A stretch of 64,000 nucleotides of DNA from Peribacillus simplex (GTDB taxonomy: Bacteria; Bacillota; Bacilli; Bacillales; DSM-1321), in NCBI RefSeq assembly GCF_001578185.1, contig NZ_CP011008.1, forward strand, positions 4,802,001 through 4,866,000. The letters run 5' to 3'. The notes below the pieces were generated by a model. It was not told where the DNA came from. It was given only the letters and a program-made list of their open reading frames with translations, and made no database searches. This document shows, in pieces, positions 34,919 to 43,965 of the stretch. The number at the start of each line of letters is the position of its first letter. Positions within the stretch are counted from its first letter, which is position 1. Both the position numbers and the translations under genes were made by a program.

Positions 34919-36514
34919 TTATATGTTATTCCGGGGCGGTTTCGGTGCTGTCGAAACTTGTTCGCGTTTATTGTTTTTCTGGTTGATTAAACGGGGGCGA
35001 GAAAACATCCCCCCTCTAGGAACCCGAATAAACGTATCCTTAATGTCTTCACTGATAAAAGGAGCAAAAGGACTCATATAGGGAACCCCAAAGGAACGCA
35101 AGCTGCACATGTGAAGAACAATTGCGATGAACCCAACGATTAACCCGAATATGCCAAAAGAAGCGGCAAGCGCCATCATCGGGAAACGGAGCATTCGAAT
35201 CGACATGGACATGGTAAAAGCAGGAAGTACAAAGCTTGAAATAGCTGTGATTGCAACAACAATTACCATGGCAGCCGATACGATTCCAGCATCTACTGCC
35301 GCTGTTCCAATCACCAGTGTCCCTACAATTGAAATAGCTTGTCCTATAGCTTTTGGCATTCGTAAACCAGCTTCCCGCAAGATTTCAAACGCCCCTTCCA
35401 TCATGAGGGCTTCAATGAATGCAGGAAAGGGAACCCCTTCTCGTTGAGAGGCTAGACCGATCAGCAGTCGGGTTGGTAACATTTCCTGGTGGTACGTGGT
35501 GATAGCGATATATAGGGATGGTCCTAGTAGAGCAATAAAAATAGTAAAAAAACGAAGAAAACGAATCAGGGTGCTAATATCTGCACGCTGATAATAATCT
35601 TCCGCAGCTTGAATAAAGGAGATGAATAGTGCAGGAACGACTAGAACAATCGGCGTTCCGTCCACTAGTATGGCAACTTTCCCTTCCAAAAGCTCGGCGG
35701 CAATCACATCAGGGCGTTCCGAATAATATATAGTCGGGAAGGGACTGAACGTTTCATCTTGAATCAATTCCTCAATATACCCACTTTCCAGGATTCCATC
35801 GATATCGATTCGATTCAGACGCTTATGCACTTCTTCGACGACTTTGTCATTCACAATTCCATCGATATACATGATCGCTACTTCGGTTTTGGTCAATTCT
35901 CCAATTTTTTTCGATTCCAACCAAAGTCGGGGGGTTTTTATTTTTCTGCGGATTAACGCCGTATTGGTCCGCAAGTTCTCAGTAAAACCTTCCTTTGGCC
36001 CACGAACGACGCTTTCCGTGGTGGATTCCGTTACACCACGGTCTTTTCCACCACGCATACCGATTGTAAACCCTTGTGCATATCCATCCAATAAGAGAAT
36101 AACATCCCCTGATAACAGGGAAGTAAATAAAGAATTGAATTCCGTAACATCCTGTATGTCTCCAACCGAAAGGATGCGATCTTTCAATACTTGTAAAACG
36201 TTCTGTTGAGACGATATCATTTGCTCCTGATCAGGATGGATATCTAACATGAGTGATTCCATGATAAAATTCTGAATGGCATTAGTGTCCACCAATCCAT
36301 CCGTATAAAAAATACATGCTTTAACGATTCGCTCTTTGCCAATTTGTATTTCTCTAATCACGATATCGGCGCTATTTCCAAGCTGTTGCTTAACATGTTG
36401 AATGTTTCCTTGAAGGCTTGTTTTTAACAAGTCTTTATTTGTTTCCTTATTTTGATCGTCTTTGGATGGGGAGAGGTTAATGCTGTTTTTTCTTTTTTTC
36501 TTAAATAAACTCAT
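34919..36514 (-). CDS. GerA-type germinant receptor, A subunit
   Basis: 531 residues: a large N-terminal soluble domain (about 1-300, with VKACIFYTDGLVDTNAIQNFIMES and RNTALIRRKIKTP-like blocks), then about five membrane helices (from VVPALFISFIQAAEDYY) including EALMMEGAFEILREAGLRMP, a strong GerA-family signature, and a basic, unstructured tail. The protein sits in the spore inner membrane and transmits the germinant signal. GAGGGGG precedes the ATG. It is transcribed towards the B and C genes, an unusual layout. Confidence 0.94.
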   Translation of the reverse strand: MSLFKKKRKNSINLSPSKDDQNKETNKDLLKTSLQGNIQHVKQQLGNSADIVIREIQIGKERIVKACIFYTDGLVDTNAIQNFIMESLMLDIHPDQEQMISSQQNVLQVLKDRILSVGDIQDVTEFNSLFTSLLSGDVILLLDGYAQGFTIGMRGGKDRGVTESTTESVVRGPKEGFTENLRTNTALIRRKIKTPRLWLESKKIGELTKTEVAIMYIDGIVNDKVVEEVHKRLNRIDIDGILESGYIEELIQDETFSPFPTIYYSERPDVIAAELLEGKVAILVDGTPIVLVVPALFISFIQAAEDYYQRADISTLIRFLRFFTIFIALLGPSLYIAITTYHQEMLPTRLLIGLASQREGVPFPAFIEALMMEGAFEILREAGLRMPKAIGQAISIVGTLVIGTAAVDAGIVSAAMVIVVAITAISSFVLPAFTMSMSIRMLRFPMMALAASFGIFGLIVGFIAIVLHMCSLRSFGVPYMSPFAPFISEDIKDTFIRVPRGGMFSRPRLINQKNNKREQVSTAPKPPRNNI

Positions 36515-37035
36515 ACATTTTATCCCCCTCTCAGTTTTTTTCTTCTTTAGAAGGTAGAGTTATTAGATAAATTATTGAGAAAAGATTTGGTTCTTAAAAG
36601 CACTTGTAATTTTATATTTATTCTCTGCTATGTATTTGCTAATTCATGATGGTCATGTTTATGGAGGTTATATGTACAGTTTTTAATGTTGTTAAACTCA
36701 TAAGTCGTTCTATATTAAAACTGCCAATGATGTCATTAGCTAACTAAATAATCTGGACTATCAGCCAAGATTCACGGACGAGCTAAGATTCTTTTTATTT
36801 TTATTATTTTCCACTAAATGTTCACTATTTGAAGTAAATTCTGTTTCCGAATACAGGGTTTGCTCTCTTTTTTCACTATCCGGCTGCATGCATTGTTCAT
36901 TTTTTTAACAGTCCAAGTTTATCGTGTTAACGAATGAATTGTTCAATGTCTTCGCTTTTATCATGCCTATTTTCCAATTTTTAATACTTTTCTACAAAAA
37001 GGGTGTTTATATAGCTACGTCTATGTCATTAATAG
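36515..37035. other. Intergenic region, no recognised gene
   Basis: About 520 AT-rich bases. Only fragments are seen: a GGAGG-led mini-frame of four codons near 36673 on the plus strand, and a short minus-strand frame ending HDKSEDIEQFIR. It holds the gerA promoter, which I could not place securely. Confidence 0.4.
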
Positions 37036-37076
37036 AAAAAAGAGCGTCCCTTTGTATTATGGAACGCTCTCTTTTA
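37036..37076 (-). terminator. Terminator of the yfkN-like gene
   Basis: Minus-strand AGAGCGTTCC pairs with GGGACGCTCT (one G-U pair), followed by a run of Ts. Confidence 0.85.
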
Positions 37077-37119
37077 TAGTTTCACGAGTAAACTCTCTTA
37101 ACTCACCGGTAAATCCTAA

Positions 37120-40100
37120 TTAATTATTGATATTGGTAATCCTGCCTTCAATTTCTGCCGTGATTTTTCCGCCTTTGAAGGTTTCTTTCACGTAGTTAAC
37201 GAAAGCTTCTAGATCAGCATGTCCAAACACACGCTCTTTTCCTTTCAGGACGGTATAGTTATCACCGCCGCTTGCCATGAAATCATTGACAGCCACTGTG
37301 TACGTTGCGGCATCCTTGATTGGTGTCCCATCCGCTTTCTTCAATAAAGTGACACGCTCAGTGACAGGTTTACTGAAATCGGCTGTATAGCTCAGTCCAG
37401 ATATTTGCAAAGTCTTCGGAGCTCCTTCAACGATCCATTGCTGTTGAAGCAGCGTTTTCACTTCGGCTCCAGTCAGTTCCAGCTTAACCAATACGTTACC
37501 GAAAGGCTGGATTTTCGCTAAATCGGAAAAGGTGACTTCTCCCTTTGGAATATCAGCACGAATTCCACCTGGATTCATGAAAGCAAAATCGGAATTCAAA
37601 TCTGCTTTCATCGAATCGGCGATTAAATTCCCAAGTCCAGTTTCCTGTGTATAGGCATTGGTTCTTAAAATTTTCTCATCCGTTGTCCCAAGCGGGGCCT
37701 TCAACTCGGGGAACATGTCTAAATAGTCGTTAATGAATTTCGTCGTCCCGGCATCCGGTGTGATGCCCTCTTGTGTAACCGTAACAATTTCAGCTGACTT
37801 TTTGACAATATCCTTAGTGTTTGGATCGATTTCCAAATCCACATCTTCAAAAGCCGTTCCATAAGAGTAAGCTTGTACAATCAATTTATCATCCACATAG
37901 TTGTTGACCTTTGCATGATTATCTCCGGCTAAGATCACATCTACTTCATCATCCACGGCATTAGCAAGATCAGCCACTTCGCCTGTGATGACCCCTTCCT
38001 TTTCCGTGCCTGGGTCATGTGAGATGACCACAATCGACTTGACGCCTTTATCTTTCAACTCTTTAACCGCCTTATTTACGGCAGGTGCCTGTTCAATGAA
38101 TTCCACATTCTTAATGCCATCCGGACTTACTTTTTGAGGTGTGGCATTCGTGACTACACCTATGAACCCAATATCAACCCCGCCGACCTTTTTTATGACG
38201 TAAGGGTCCAAAATCGGTTTTTTTGTGTCTTTATATACGACATTGGCTACAACATATGGAAAGTTCAATTTATCGAATACCACATCGGATGTTGGCGACT
38301 TTCCGCCATTGATTTGAGCCATCAGGGTTTCTACCCCTTTGTCGAATTCATGGTTCCCGACAGTTCCGACATCGAACTTCATATTATTCAAAAACTGAAG
38401 CGTCGGTTTGTCCTGGATCAATGAAGAAACGGGAGCACTTGCCCCAACAGCATCCCCTGCCGAAAGTAAAAGTGTATTTTCAGGGTTTTCAGCTTTACGC
38501 TGATTCAAGTGCGCAGCTAAATAATCAGCACGTCCTTGTTTGATACCGCCAAAATCAGAAGTGGTATCCAGCTGGCCGTGAAGATCATTGATCCCGAGCA
38601 ATTGCACTTTAACGTTCTCTTTCCCCAAATTAAATTTGTAAATGCCAAATCCTTTATCATCGGTTTTGCCTGTATAGGAAATCGGGCTTTCTTCATTTAA
38701 ATATTCAGCACCCTTTGGTGATGAGGTGAAAGTCACGTTCACCTTGCCTGAAATCGGGGCAATCGACCAGTTATTATCAGCGGTTGGATTGATCTCACCC
38801 TCTTGTGTAATGTAATCCATCAAGATCTGGCGATTTTCATCCGCAGAGTCAACTACGTATTCGCTGCCCTTGATTCCCGGGAAGTTTCCTCCGCCCGAAG
38901 CACGGTAATTATTCGTCACGACGATGAAGTCTTGATTCGGGTCCACTGGCTTGCCATTATATTTCAAATCTGCAATCCTGCTTGAATCCGAAACTTTTAT
39001 CCCTTTCTCATCATAGCGCGGAGCCTTAGTGACATCGATTTGATACGTAACGCCGTCAATCACATCAAAATTATAGACGGCAAACTTTCCATTAAGCAAT
39101 TCCTGTTCCTCAGACTTGGCAGGATCAATTTTATTATATTTCCCGGCAGACATCTCAAGCCATTCTTTAACAACGGATCCTTTGATCTTGATTGCCTTCA
39201 AGGTATTATCGTATAAATATAAATCGCCGGCGCTGCGAATGGTCAGTCCGCCTTCTTTGATTTCGGTGAATTCTTCGACTCCATTGCGACCCGCTTTGAA
39301 AGGAGCTCCTACAGAGAGAATGGGCAGGTCTTTGTATTCTGGGCGGTTGCTTTGGATGTATTTTTCTACATACCATTTCTGTGCGCTTGTCACGACCTGT
39401 ACGGAAGGATCATCTTGCACAAGGGCGAAATAACTATGAATTGGAGCTGTAGTCGTTCCTATCGGCGTGTTAACATACTTGATCGTTCCTTCATGATCCT
39501 TTTTAACAGCTTTGACGACAGATGCATCTTCAACTGCTTTTTTTCCTGTTTCTTTATCATTGATTGCCCGTGTTGACGAATCAGAATGAACGACTTTCCA
39601 TTTTCCCTTGATATTCTGGATATCAAGATCAATGATCCCCAGATTACTGCCGCCATATCCTGCTTGAACGGCTGGTACACCATTAATGGTTCCCTTTTTA
39701 TTATCCACGCCTTTAAGGATTTTTCCTTGGCTATCTTTAAATAGACTGTCTAAAGACGCCTCATCTTGTGCAGGAAAGACTTTATGCGTATGGGAGAACG
39801 TGATGGCATCTATGCCGGACACCTTGCTTAATGAATAGATGACATCCTCGGTATTCTTGGTGTCGCCATTAAACCCGGAATGTGTGAGCGCCACGATGAC
39901 ATCTGCACCCTTTTTCTTCATTTCAGGTACATATTTATTTGCAGTCGTGACGATTTCTTTTGCAATGACCTTACCATCAAGATTCGCTTTATCCCAATCC
40001 ATGATTTGCGGAGGGGCGAATCCAATGTAGCCAATTTTCACTGATTTTTCATTTCCATTGATATCCATTACTTTCTTCGTGACGATTTTATATGGAGCAT

Positions 40101-40938
40101 ATTTGTTTTTATCATTCTTTGGATTATTGTCTTTATCCTTTTTATAAACATTGGCATTGACATAAGGGAAATTCGCATCGTTGATGGCCTCGTCCAAATA
40201 AGATAAACCATAATTGAATTCATGATTGCCGAATGTAGCCACATCATAGTCAAGCAAGTTCATCGCTTTATAGACGGGGTGGACTTCACCTTTTTTCAGT
40301 GGCGCTATATTCGCTTTGTACGTACCTAGGGGGGTCCCTTGAATAAGGTCGCCGTTATCCACTAAAACACTATTTTTCACTTCTTTTCGTGCCTGTTTGA
40401 TTAAAGATGCCGTGCGAGAAAAGCCCACGGAGTCTGATACGGCATCCTTATAATAATCATAGCTTACTAGATTAGTGTGTATATCTGTCGTTTCCATGAT
40501 CCTTAGTTCAAATGGCGCATCTGAAACGGAGGTTGCCAGGCTGTTGCCGAAGTTACTCGTATTACCGTTATACTTGGCGACAACCGATACTTTGACCCAG
40601 TAACCCGATTTGTACGAATTGAAGTAGGCAGAGAACTTTTGGGCCGATTTAATATCCGCCTCAACGGCTGACTGTGAAATGACCTTCGTCCCATTCATTA
40701 ACTGGAAGACAACGGTTTCATTTCCTTTGTTCCCTTTTTTCGGCGTGACCTTCACAGTCGCTTTGGTGCCATTTGTGTAATGAACAGCAGGAGCTGAAAT
40801 GATAAATGGTTTAGTAGCGACCGGTTTCTTATTTGCCTCTTTGGCAGATGTCCCGACTGGTACGGTAAATGGGGCAGTAATCAAACTTACAGCAAGTATC
40901 GGGGCGAGCATCCTTTTAACATGCATCTTGTACGACAT
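37120..40938 (-). CDS. yfkN: Secreted two-domain 2',3'-cyclic nucleotide phosphodiesterase/5'-nucleotidase (YfkN-like)
   Basis: 1,272 residues. Signal peptide (1-33), an Ig-like segment (about 45-140), then metallophosphatase 1 (MRIM-like METTDIHTN, NGDLIQGTPLG, GNHEFNYG, FSHTHKVFP) with its 5'-nucleotidase C-domain, and a second set (LLGINDLHGQLD, SAGDAVGAS, GNHEFDKG, LAGDNHAKV) with its own C-domain. It frees phosphate from extracellular nucleotides. B. subtilis YfkN is longer and ends in a sortase signal; this protein ends ...AEIEGRITNINN, without LPXTG, so it should be released. The promoter resembles the Pho-type promoters at 14 and 17 kb. Confidence 0.92.
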   Translation of the reverse strand: MSYKMHVKRMLAPILAVSLITAPFTVPVGTSAKEANKKPVATKPFIISAPAVHYTNGTKATVKVTPKKGNKGNETVVFQLMNGTKVISQSAVEADIKSAQKFSAYFNSYKSGYWVKVSVVAKYNGNTSNFGNSLATSVSDAPFELRIMETTDIHTNLVSYDYYKDAVSDSVGFSRTASLIKQARKEVKNSVLVDNGDLIQGTPLGTYKANIAPLKKGEVHPVYKAMNLLDYDVATFGNHEFNYGLSYLDEAINDANFPYVNANVYKKDKDNNPKNDKNKYAPYKIVTKKVMDINGNEKSVKIGYIGFAPPQIMDWDKANLDGKVIAKEIVTTANKYVPEMKKKGADVIVALTHSGFNGDTKNTEDVIYSLSKVSGIDAITFSHTHKVFPAQDEASLDSLFKDSQGKILKGVDNKKGTINGVPAVQAGYGGSNLGIIDLDIQNIKGKWKVVHSDSSTRAINDKETGKKAVEDASVVKAVKKDHEGTIKYVNTPIGTTTAPIHSYFALVQDDPSVQVVTSAQKWYVEKYIQSNRPEYKDLPILSVGAPFKAGRNGVEEFTEIKEGGLTIRSAGDLYLYDNTLKAIKIKGSVVKEWLEMSAGKYNKIDPAKSEEQELLNGKFAVYNFDVIDGVTYQIDVTKAPRYDEKGIKVSDSSRIADLKYNGKPVDPNQDFIVVTNNYRASGGGNFPGIKGSEYVVDSADENRQILMDYITQEGEINPTADNNWSIAPISGKVNVTFTSSPKGAEYLNEESPISYTGKTDDKGFGIYKFNLGKENVKVQLLGINDLHGQLDTTSDFGGIKQGRADYLAAHLNQRKAENPENTLLLSAGDAVGASAPVSSLIQDKPTLQFLNNMKFDVGTVGNHEFDKGVETLMAQINGGKSPTSDVVFDKLNFPYVVANVVYKDTKKPILDPYVIKKVGGVDIGFIGVVTNATPQKVSPDGIKNVEFIEQAPAVNKAVKELKDKGVKSIVVISHDPGTEKEGVITGEVADLANAVDDEVDVILAGDNHAKVNNYVDDKLIVQAYSYGTAFEDVDLEIDPNTKDIVKKSAEIVTVTQEGITPDAGTTKFINDYLDMFPELKAPLGTTDEKILRTNAYTQETGLGNLIADSMKADLNSDFAFMNPGGIRADIPKGEVTFSDLAKIQPFGNVLVKLELTGAEVKTLLQQQWIVEGAPKTLQISGLSYTADFSKPVTERVTLLKKADGTPIKDAATYTVAVNDFMASGGDNYTVLKGKERVFGHADLEAFVNYVKETFKGGKITAEIEGRITNINN

Positions 40939-40975
40939 ACTTCACAACCCTTCTATTTTTGTAAAATGCTAGAAT

Positions 40976-41019
40976 AATATAACATGATTTTGTCGGAAGC
41001 ATGTTAAGTTTTACCTTAA
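40976..41019 (-). promoter_or_regulatory. PhoP-box-like promoter of yfkN
   Basis: Minus strand: TTAAGG, 6 bases, TTAACA (41002-41007), 5 bases, CCGACA (40991-40996), 9 bases, TATATT (40976-40981). The 9-base distance from last repeat to -10 equals the phosphatase and peptide promoters; the repeats match less well. Confidence 0.5.
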
Positions 41020-41255
41020 TATTAAGAATTTTTAATAATCGGTCCTATTTAACCATTTTCATTCACTGACATGAATCATTTTTCCTTTATATATATAAAA
41101 TCATTACAGAATCCCATGGAATCCTTGGGAAGAAAGTTGCTTTTTGAGACTCGGCCATACATGAGCAAGCCTGCTTACATCGTATGGAATCTCAATGTTT
41201 CTCCCTCTTTCTCAGACGCTCTCTACTTCACCGTAATCCCCTTTTGGAAAACAAA
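41020..41255. other. Intergenic region, nothing recognised
   Basis: Between the yfkN promoter and the DinB terminator. A plus-strand frame from 41071 has no ribosome site and runs antisense into the DinB gene. Confidence 0.45.
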
Positions 41256-41283
41256 AAAACTGGTAAAGCTCATTACCAGTTTT
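41256..41283 (-). terminator. Terminator of the DinB gene
   Basis: AAAACTGGTAA/TTACCAGTTTT perfect stem with a 6-base loop; a further T run lies on the minus strand. Confidence 0.85.
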
Positions 41284-41297
41284 AAAAATATTGAAAT

Positions 41298-41756
41298 CTA
41301 TAAAGCCCTATCTATTAAACTGGCTGATACAGGTTTAATCCCCATTTCCCTCGACCAGATGGACAACTGGCCTATATGATGTATTTCGTGGGCTATCAGA
41401 TGGTCCAATATCCTGCCCTTTTCGTAAGTCCCCTCCATCCAAGATGGCTGAATCAATTCACTTTCCCCATTAAACGAATCCGAGTTCAAATAGTCCATGA
41501 CCTCAGAATGATAATGCTTCGATAAATCTTCTACTTTCTGGATTGTATTATAGGCGTCTAGATCAATCCCGACATCCGGCTTCCCCTGAATGGCCCGGAT
41601 CCAGCTGCATTCAACATCGATAATATGAGCGAGTGTCCTCAAAATATTGCCCATCCCGCCCGTGCGCTGCCGTTTAAGTTCCTCACACGATACGGACCGG
41701 CACCATTTGAACCACTCATTTCTGACCTGCCAGTTATAAGTGAATAATGTCAGCAT
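41298..41756 (-). CDS. DinB/YfiT-like putative metal-dependent protein
   Basis: 152-residue four-helix-bundle protein with the DinB pattern: WFKWCRSVS near the start, LRTLAHIIDVECSWI with the first His ligand (about 44) and IAHEIHHIGQLSIW with the His pair near the end. DinB-fold proteins include damage-inducible proteins and bacillithiol or mycothiol transferases; which applies is not visible here. It follows the GNAT gene by 38 bases on the same strand and may share its transcript. Confidence 0.8.
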   Translation of the reverse strand: MLTLFTYNWQVRNEWFKWCRSVSCEELKRQRTGGMGNILRTLAHIIDVECSWIRAIQGKPDVGIDLDAYNTIQKVEDLSKHYHSEVMDYLNSDSFNGESELIQPSWMEGTYEKGRILDHLIAHEIHHIGQLSIWSREMGIKPVSASLIDRAL

Positions 41757-41794
41757 TCCTATCCCCCAAAAACTCTTTTTCGTTAATATCCCTT

Positions 41795-42622
41795 TTAGCG
41801 CTGCAGCCCTTTATATTGATAATAATCCTGTCTTTGAATCGTTTTGAATCCACAAGATTCATAGAGTCTTAAAGCATGCTCATTAGTCGCCTCGACTTCG
41901 AGAAAAATATCATATCCAAGCTGGCATTGTTCAGCTACCACCTTTTTCAATACCTTTCTGCCAAGTCCTTTTCCCTGGTATTCCGGTAAAATGGAAAATC
42001 CATAAATCCATGCTTCCCTACCTGACTGATCAACACGAATTTTACCGACAGGACAGCCATCCTTTTCAATCATCATGGTTTTCAGGGTATCCTCGTGCAG
42101 GATGCGCTGATAATAATCCCTCGCCTCTTTTTCCGTAAATTGGAAACACTGAATATCCAGCTGAATTTCCGTTTCCTCATCCTCTCTCCGTGATGGGCGA
42201 ACGACTGCATCCTCATAATCATCAAGCTCCGTTCCAGACCATTTCATTTGAAACTCAGAAAAGGCGAACTCACATGGCAGCTGTTTCAAAAACCCTGTCC
42301 CTGAATGTGATTGAGCAGGCGAGTTCAAGATGATCGACTTATAGTTGCGCTCCATGGCACTCCTTATAGCGTCGTCCAACAGCTTTGTAAAAATTCCTTC
42401 CCTCCGAAATTCAGGATGTACCATCCCACACATCTCCACTTTACTTCCAAAATCATAAAGACCAAGAAAACCAACAAGTTTTAATCCATCATAGTGAAGA
42501 AAATCATTCTTATTCACACCATTTCGACTGCGAAGTGTCTCCCAGTTCAGCTTTAATGTAAAATCTTCCCGCTCACATTCCTGCTGTAGAATCCGAATAT
42601 CTTCTAACTGTTTATCATTCAA
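41795..42622 (-). CDS. GNAT acetyltransferase with two GNAT-like domains
   Basis: About 275 residues. The C-terminal domain carries the acetyl-CoA motif A (ILPEYQGKGLGRKVLKKVV) and LRLYESCGFKTIQR, a clear GNAT fold. The N-terminal half (VGFLGLYDFGSKVEMCGMVHPEFRREGIFTKLLDDAI) is a second, divergent GNAT domain. The acceptor is unknown. The frame opens at GTG 42631; the TTG at 42622 (MNDKQLED) lies better behind AAGGGGTGG. The DinB gene follows. Confidence 0.82.
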   Translation of the reverse strand: MNDKQLEDIRILQQECEREDFTLKLNWETLRSRNGVNKNDFLHYDGLKLVGFLGLYDFGSKVEMCGMVHPEFRREGIFTKLLDDAIRSAMERNYKSIILNSPAQSHSGTGFLKQLPCEFAFSEFQMKWSGTELDDYEDAVVRPSRREDEETEIQLDIQCFQFTEKEARDYYQRILHEDTLKTMMIEKDGCPVGKIRVDQSGREAWIYGFSILPEYQGKGLGRKVLKKVVAEQCQLGYDIFLEVEATNEHALRLYESCGFKTIQRQDYYQYKGLQR

Positions 42623-42660
42623 AATCCCCACCCCTTTTCCATACTATCAGTTTATAACCA

Positions 42661-42699
42661 AAAAAAAATAAAAGCAGCATCCTTTTACATGGATGCCGC
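42661..42699 (-). terminator. Minus-strand terminator upstream of the GNAT gene
   Basis: Minus-strand GCGGCATCC/GGATGCTGC stem followed by TTTTATTTTT. It would end transcripts coming from yvrJ. Confidence 0.75.
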
Positions 42700-42905
42700 A
42701 TACTTTCCATAAGTTTTCTACGAATGTTGTTTTTTTAAAAGTATTTTCACTTTAATCCATAAAACTAAGATCGTATGAGGGGAGGATTTCCTATCTAATT
42801 CCATTGACGGATGAATTATTGTAGTAAAATGATTCCAATTGACGATTATTTTTTACCCATTTTGTGCTATATTCCAAATAATGGTCTGCGATTTTTTTAT
42901 TTGAC

Positions 42906-42997
42906 TTTAAAGGAGGGATTCATTGGTGAAATAGTACCTATTTCTTTATACCCGAATTCCGGACCCTTTTTAGAATAGAATCCGAAATTCGGTTTTT
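42906..42997 (+). other. Orphan ribosome site and terminator around a three-codon frame
   Basis: AAAGGAGGG at about 42909-42917 is followed by TTG GTG AAA TAG. A CCGAATTCCGGA/TCCGAAATTCGG hairpin with five Ts (42952-42997) follows. Expression signals without a gene suggest a lost small gene or a regulatory leader. The remaining gap 42700-43023 holds nothing else recognised. Confidence 0.4.
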
Positions 42998-43023
42998 ACT
43001 ACCTAGCACATTACGTCCTGAGG

Positions 43024-43185
43024 TTATCGTTTCGTTTTATGAGCGGACTTTTTTAAGTTCTCTACGTCCGTTGTCAGTTCTTTTAATTGTTTACCGAAGC
43101 GGAAGAGCAAAAACATAGAAACGACGAATGGATAGCCAAATTCGCTAACTAATGACACCCACACAGTAGCATCCTCAATCATCAT
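43024..43185 (-). CDS. yvrJ: YvrJ family small membrane protein
   Basis: 53 residues (52 from the second ATG, 43182) with one membrane helix: MIEDATVWVSLVSEFGYPFV then VSMFLLFRFGKQLKELTTDV. This is the YvrJ pattern of a short helix followed by an amphipathic coil. GGGGTGAAGAGG precedes the start. In B. subtilis yvrJ is divergent from sigO-rsoA and is a target of that sigma factor; the same arrangement is present here. Confidence 0.85.
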   Translation of the reverse strand: MMIEDATVWVSLVSEFGYPFVVSMFLLFRFGKQLKELTTDVENLKKSAHKTKR

Positions 43186-43269
43186 CCTCTTCACCCCTTT
43201 TCATGTATCTGATATCTAAAGTGAAACTTGTTTAAAAAAATCAATCTAGCACTATTGGTTTATGGATAA

Positions 43270-43292
43270 AGGAACAAATGTTCCTATATAAT
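43270..43292 (+). promoter_or_regulatory. Inverted repeat and -10 box in the yvrJ-sigO intergenic region
   Basis: AGGAAC-AAAT-GTTCCT (43270-43285) is a perfect palindrome directly before TATAAT (43287-43292), 50 bases upstream of sigO. No usable -35 is present, so an activator, repressor or alternative sigma factor probably acts here. Confidence 0.5.
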
Positions 43293-43341
43293 TGATTTAT
43301 TCCCCTTGTCTATCACTTTATTAAATAAAGGAGGGATAGCA

Positions 43342-43965
43342 ATGAACCAGTTAACTTCTCATTTTTTTTCTCATTCATTGGAGTTTCTGCAACAACAGTA
43401 CTCATCTTTCTTTGAACAACCGATCATTCAAGTATTTTTACAGAACCCAGAGCATTTAAAGATTTTTACCGAAACTCTTGATTCCCCTTCTTCACATAAC
43501 ATTTGTCATCTCAACGAGACCTTCAAAATTTTCTATTACCGGGCTAAAGTATACAAATACATGTGCTCCTTGATTTACTTTTTCTCCGTTGATTTTGATA
43601 AAAGGGCACGTAAGCAGCGGGAACGCTATCGAATGGTACTTGATGCGACACCAAAGGATACTTTCGGAATGATCGATCGAATCGGCACTTTGGACGTTCA
43701 ACTTGAAAAGATGGGGGAAACGAATGAGCTCTCTTCACACATAAGTGATGAAGAGATGATAAAAGCCTTGAAGAAGTTAACAGCCAAACAAAGTCTAGTA
43801 CTGACCATGATCTTTTCCTATGGCCTATCCAACAAGGAAATAGCTGCCTATTTTCATGAATCTCCCCAGAATATCTCAAGCATTCGTAAACAAGCTCTCA
43901 AAAAACTTCGAAAGCACTATATGGATGAGGTATATAATAGAAAGGAGAAAAGCCATTGTGGATAA
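43342..43965 (+). CDS. sigO: SigO-like sigma factor subunit (region 4 carrier)
   Basis: 207 residues. The C-terminal helix-turn-helix LTAKQSLVLTMIFSYGLSNKEI, then AAYFHESPQNISSIRKQALKKL, is sigma region 4; no region 2 is recognisable in the N-terminal half. With the small gene that overlaps its end and divergent yvrJ, this is the two-part sigma factor SigO (YvrI)/RsoA (YvrHa) of B. subtilis, in which SigO reads the -35 element. ATG at 43342 has AAAGGAGGG 7 bases upstream; codons from 43306 are an extension. Confidence 0.85.
   Translation: MNQLTSHFFSHSLEFLQQQYSSFFEQPIIQVFLQNPEHLKIFTETLDSPSSHNICHLNETFKIFYYRAKVYKYMCSLIYFFSVDFDKRARKQRERYRMVLDATPKDTFGMIDRIGTLDVQLEKMGETNELSSHISDEEMIKALKKLTAKQSLVLTMIFSYGLSNKEIAAYFHESPQNISSIRKQALKKLRKHYMDEVYNRKEKSHCG

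Noticed and set aside
42622-42631. GTG 42631 as GNAT start
   Set aside because: The TTG at 42622 is better placed behind AAGGGGTGG; the choice remains uncertain.
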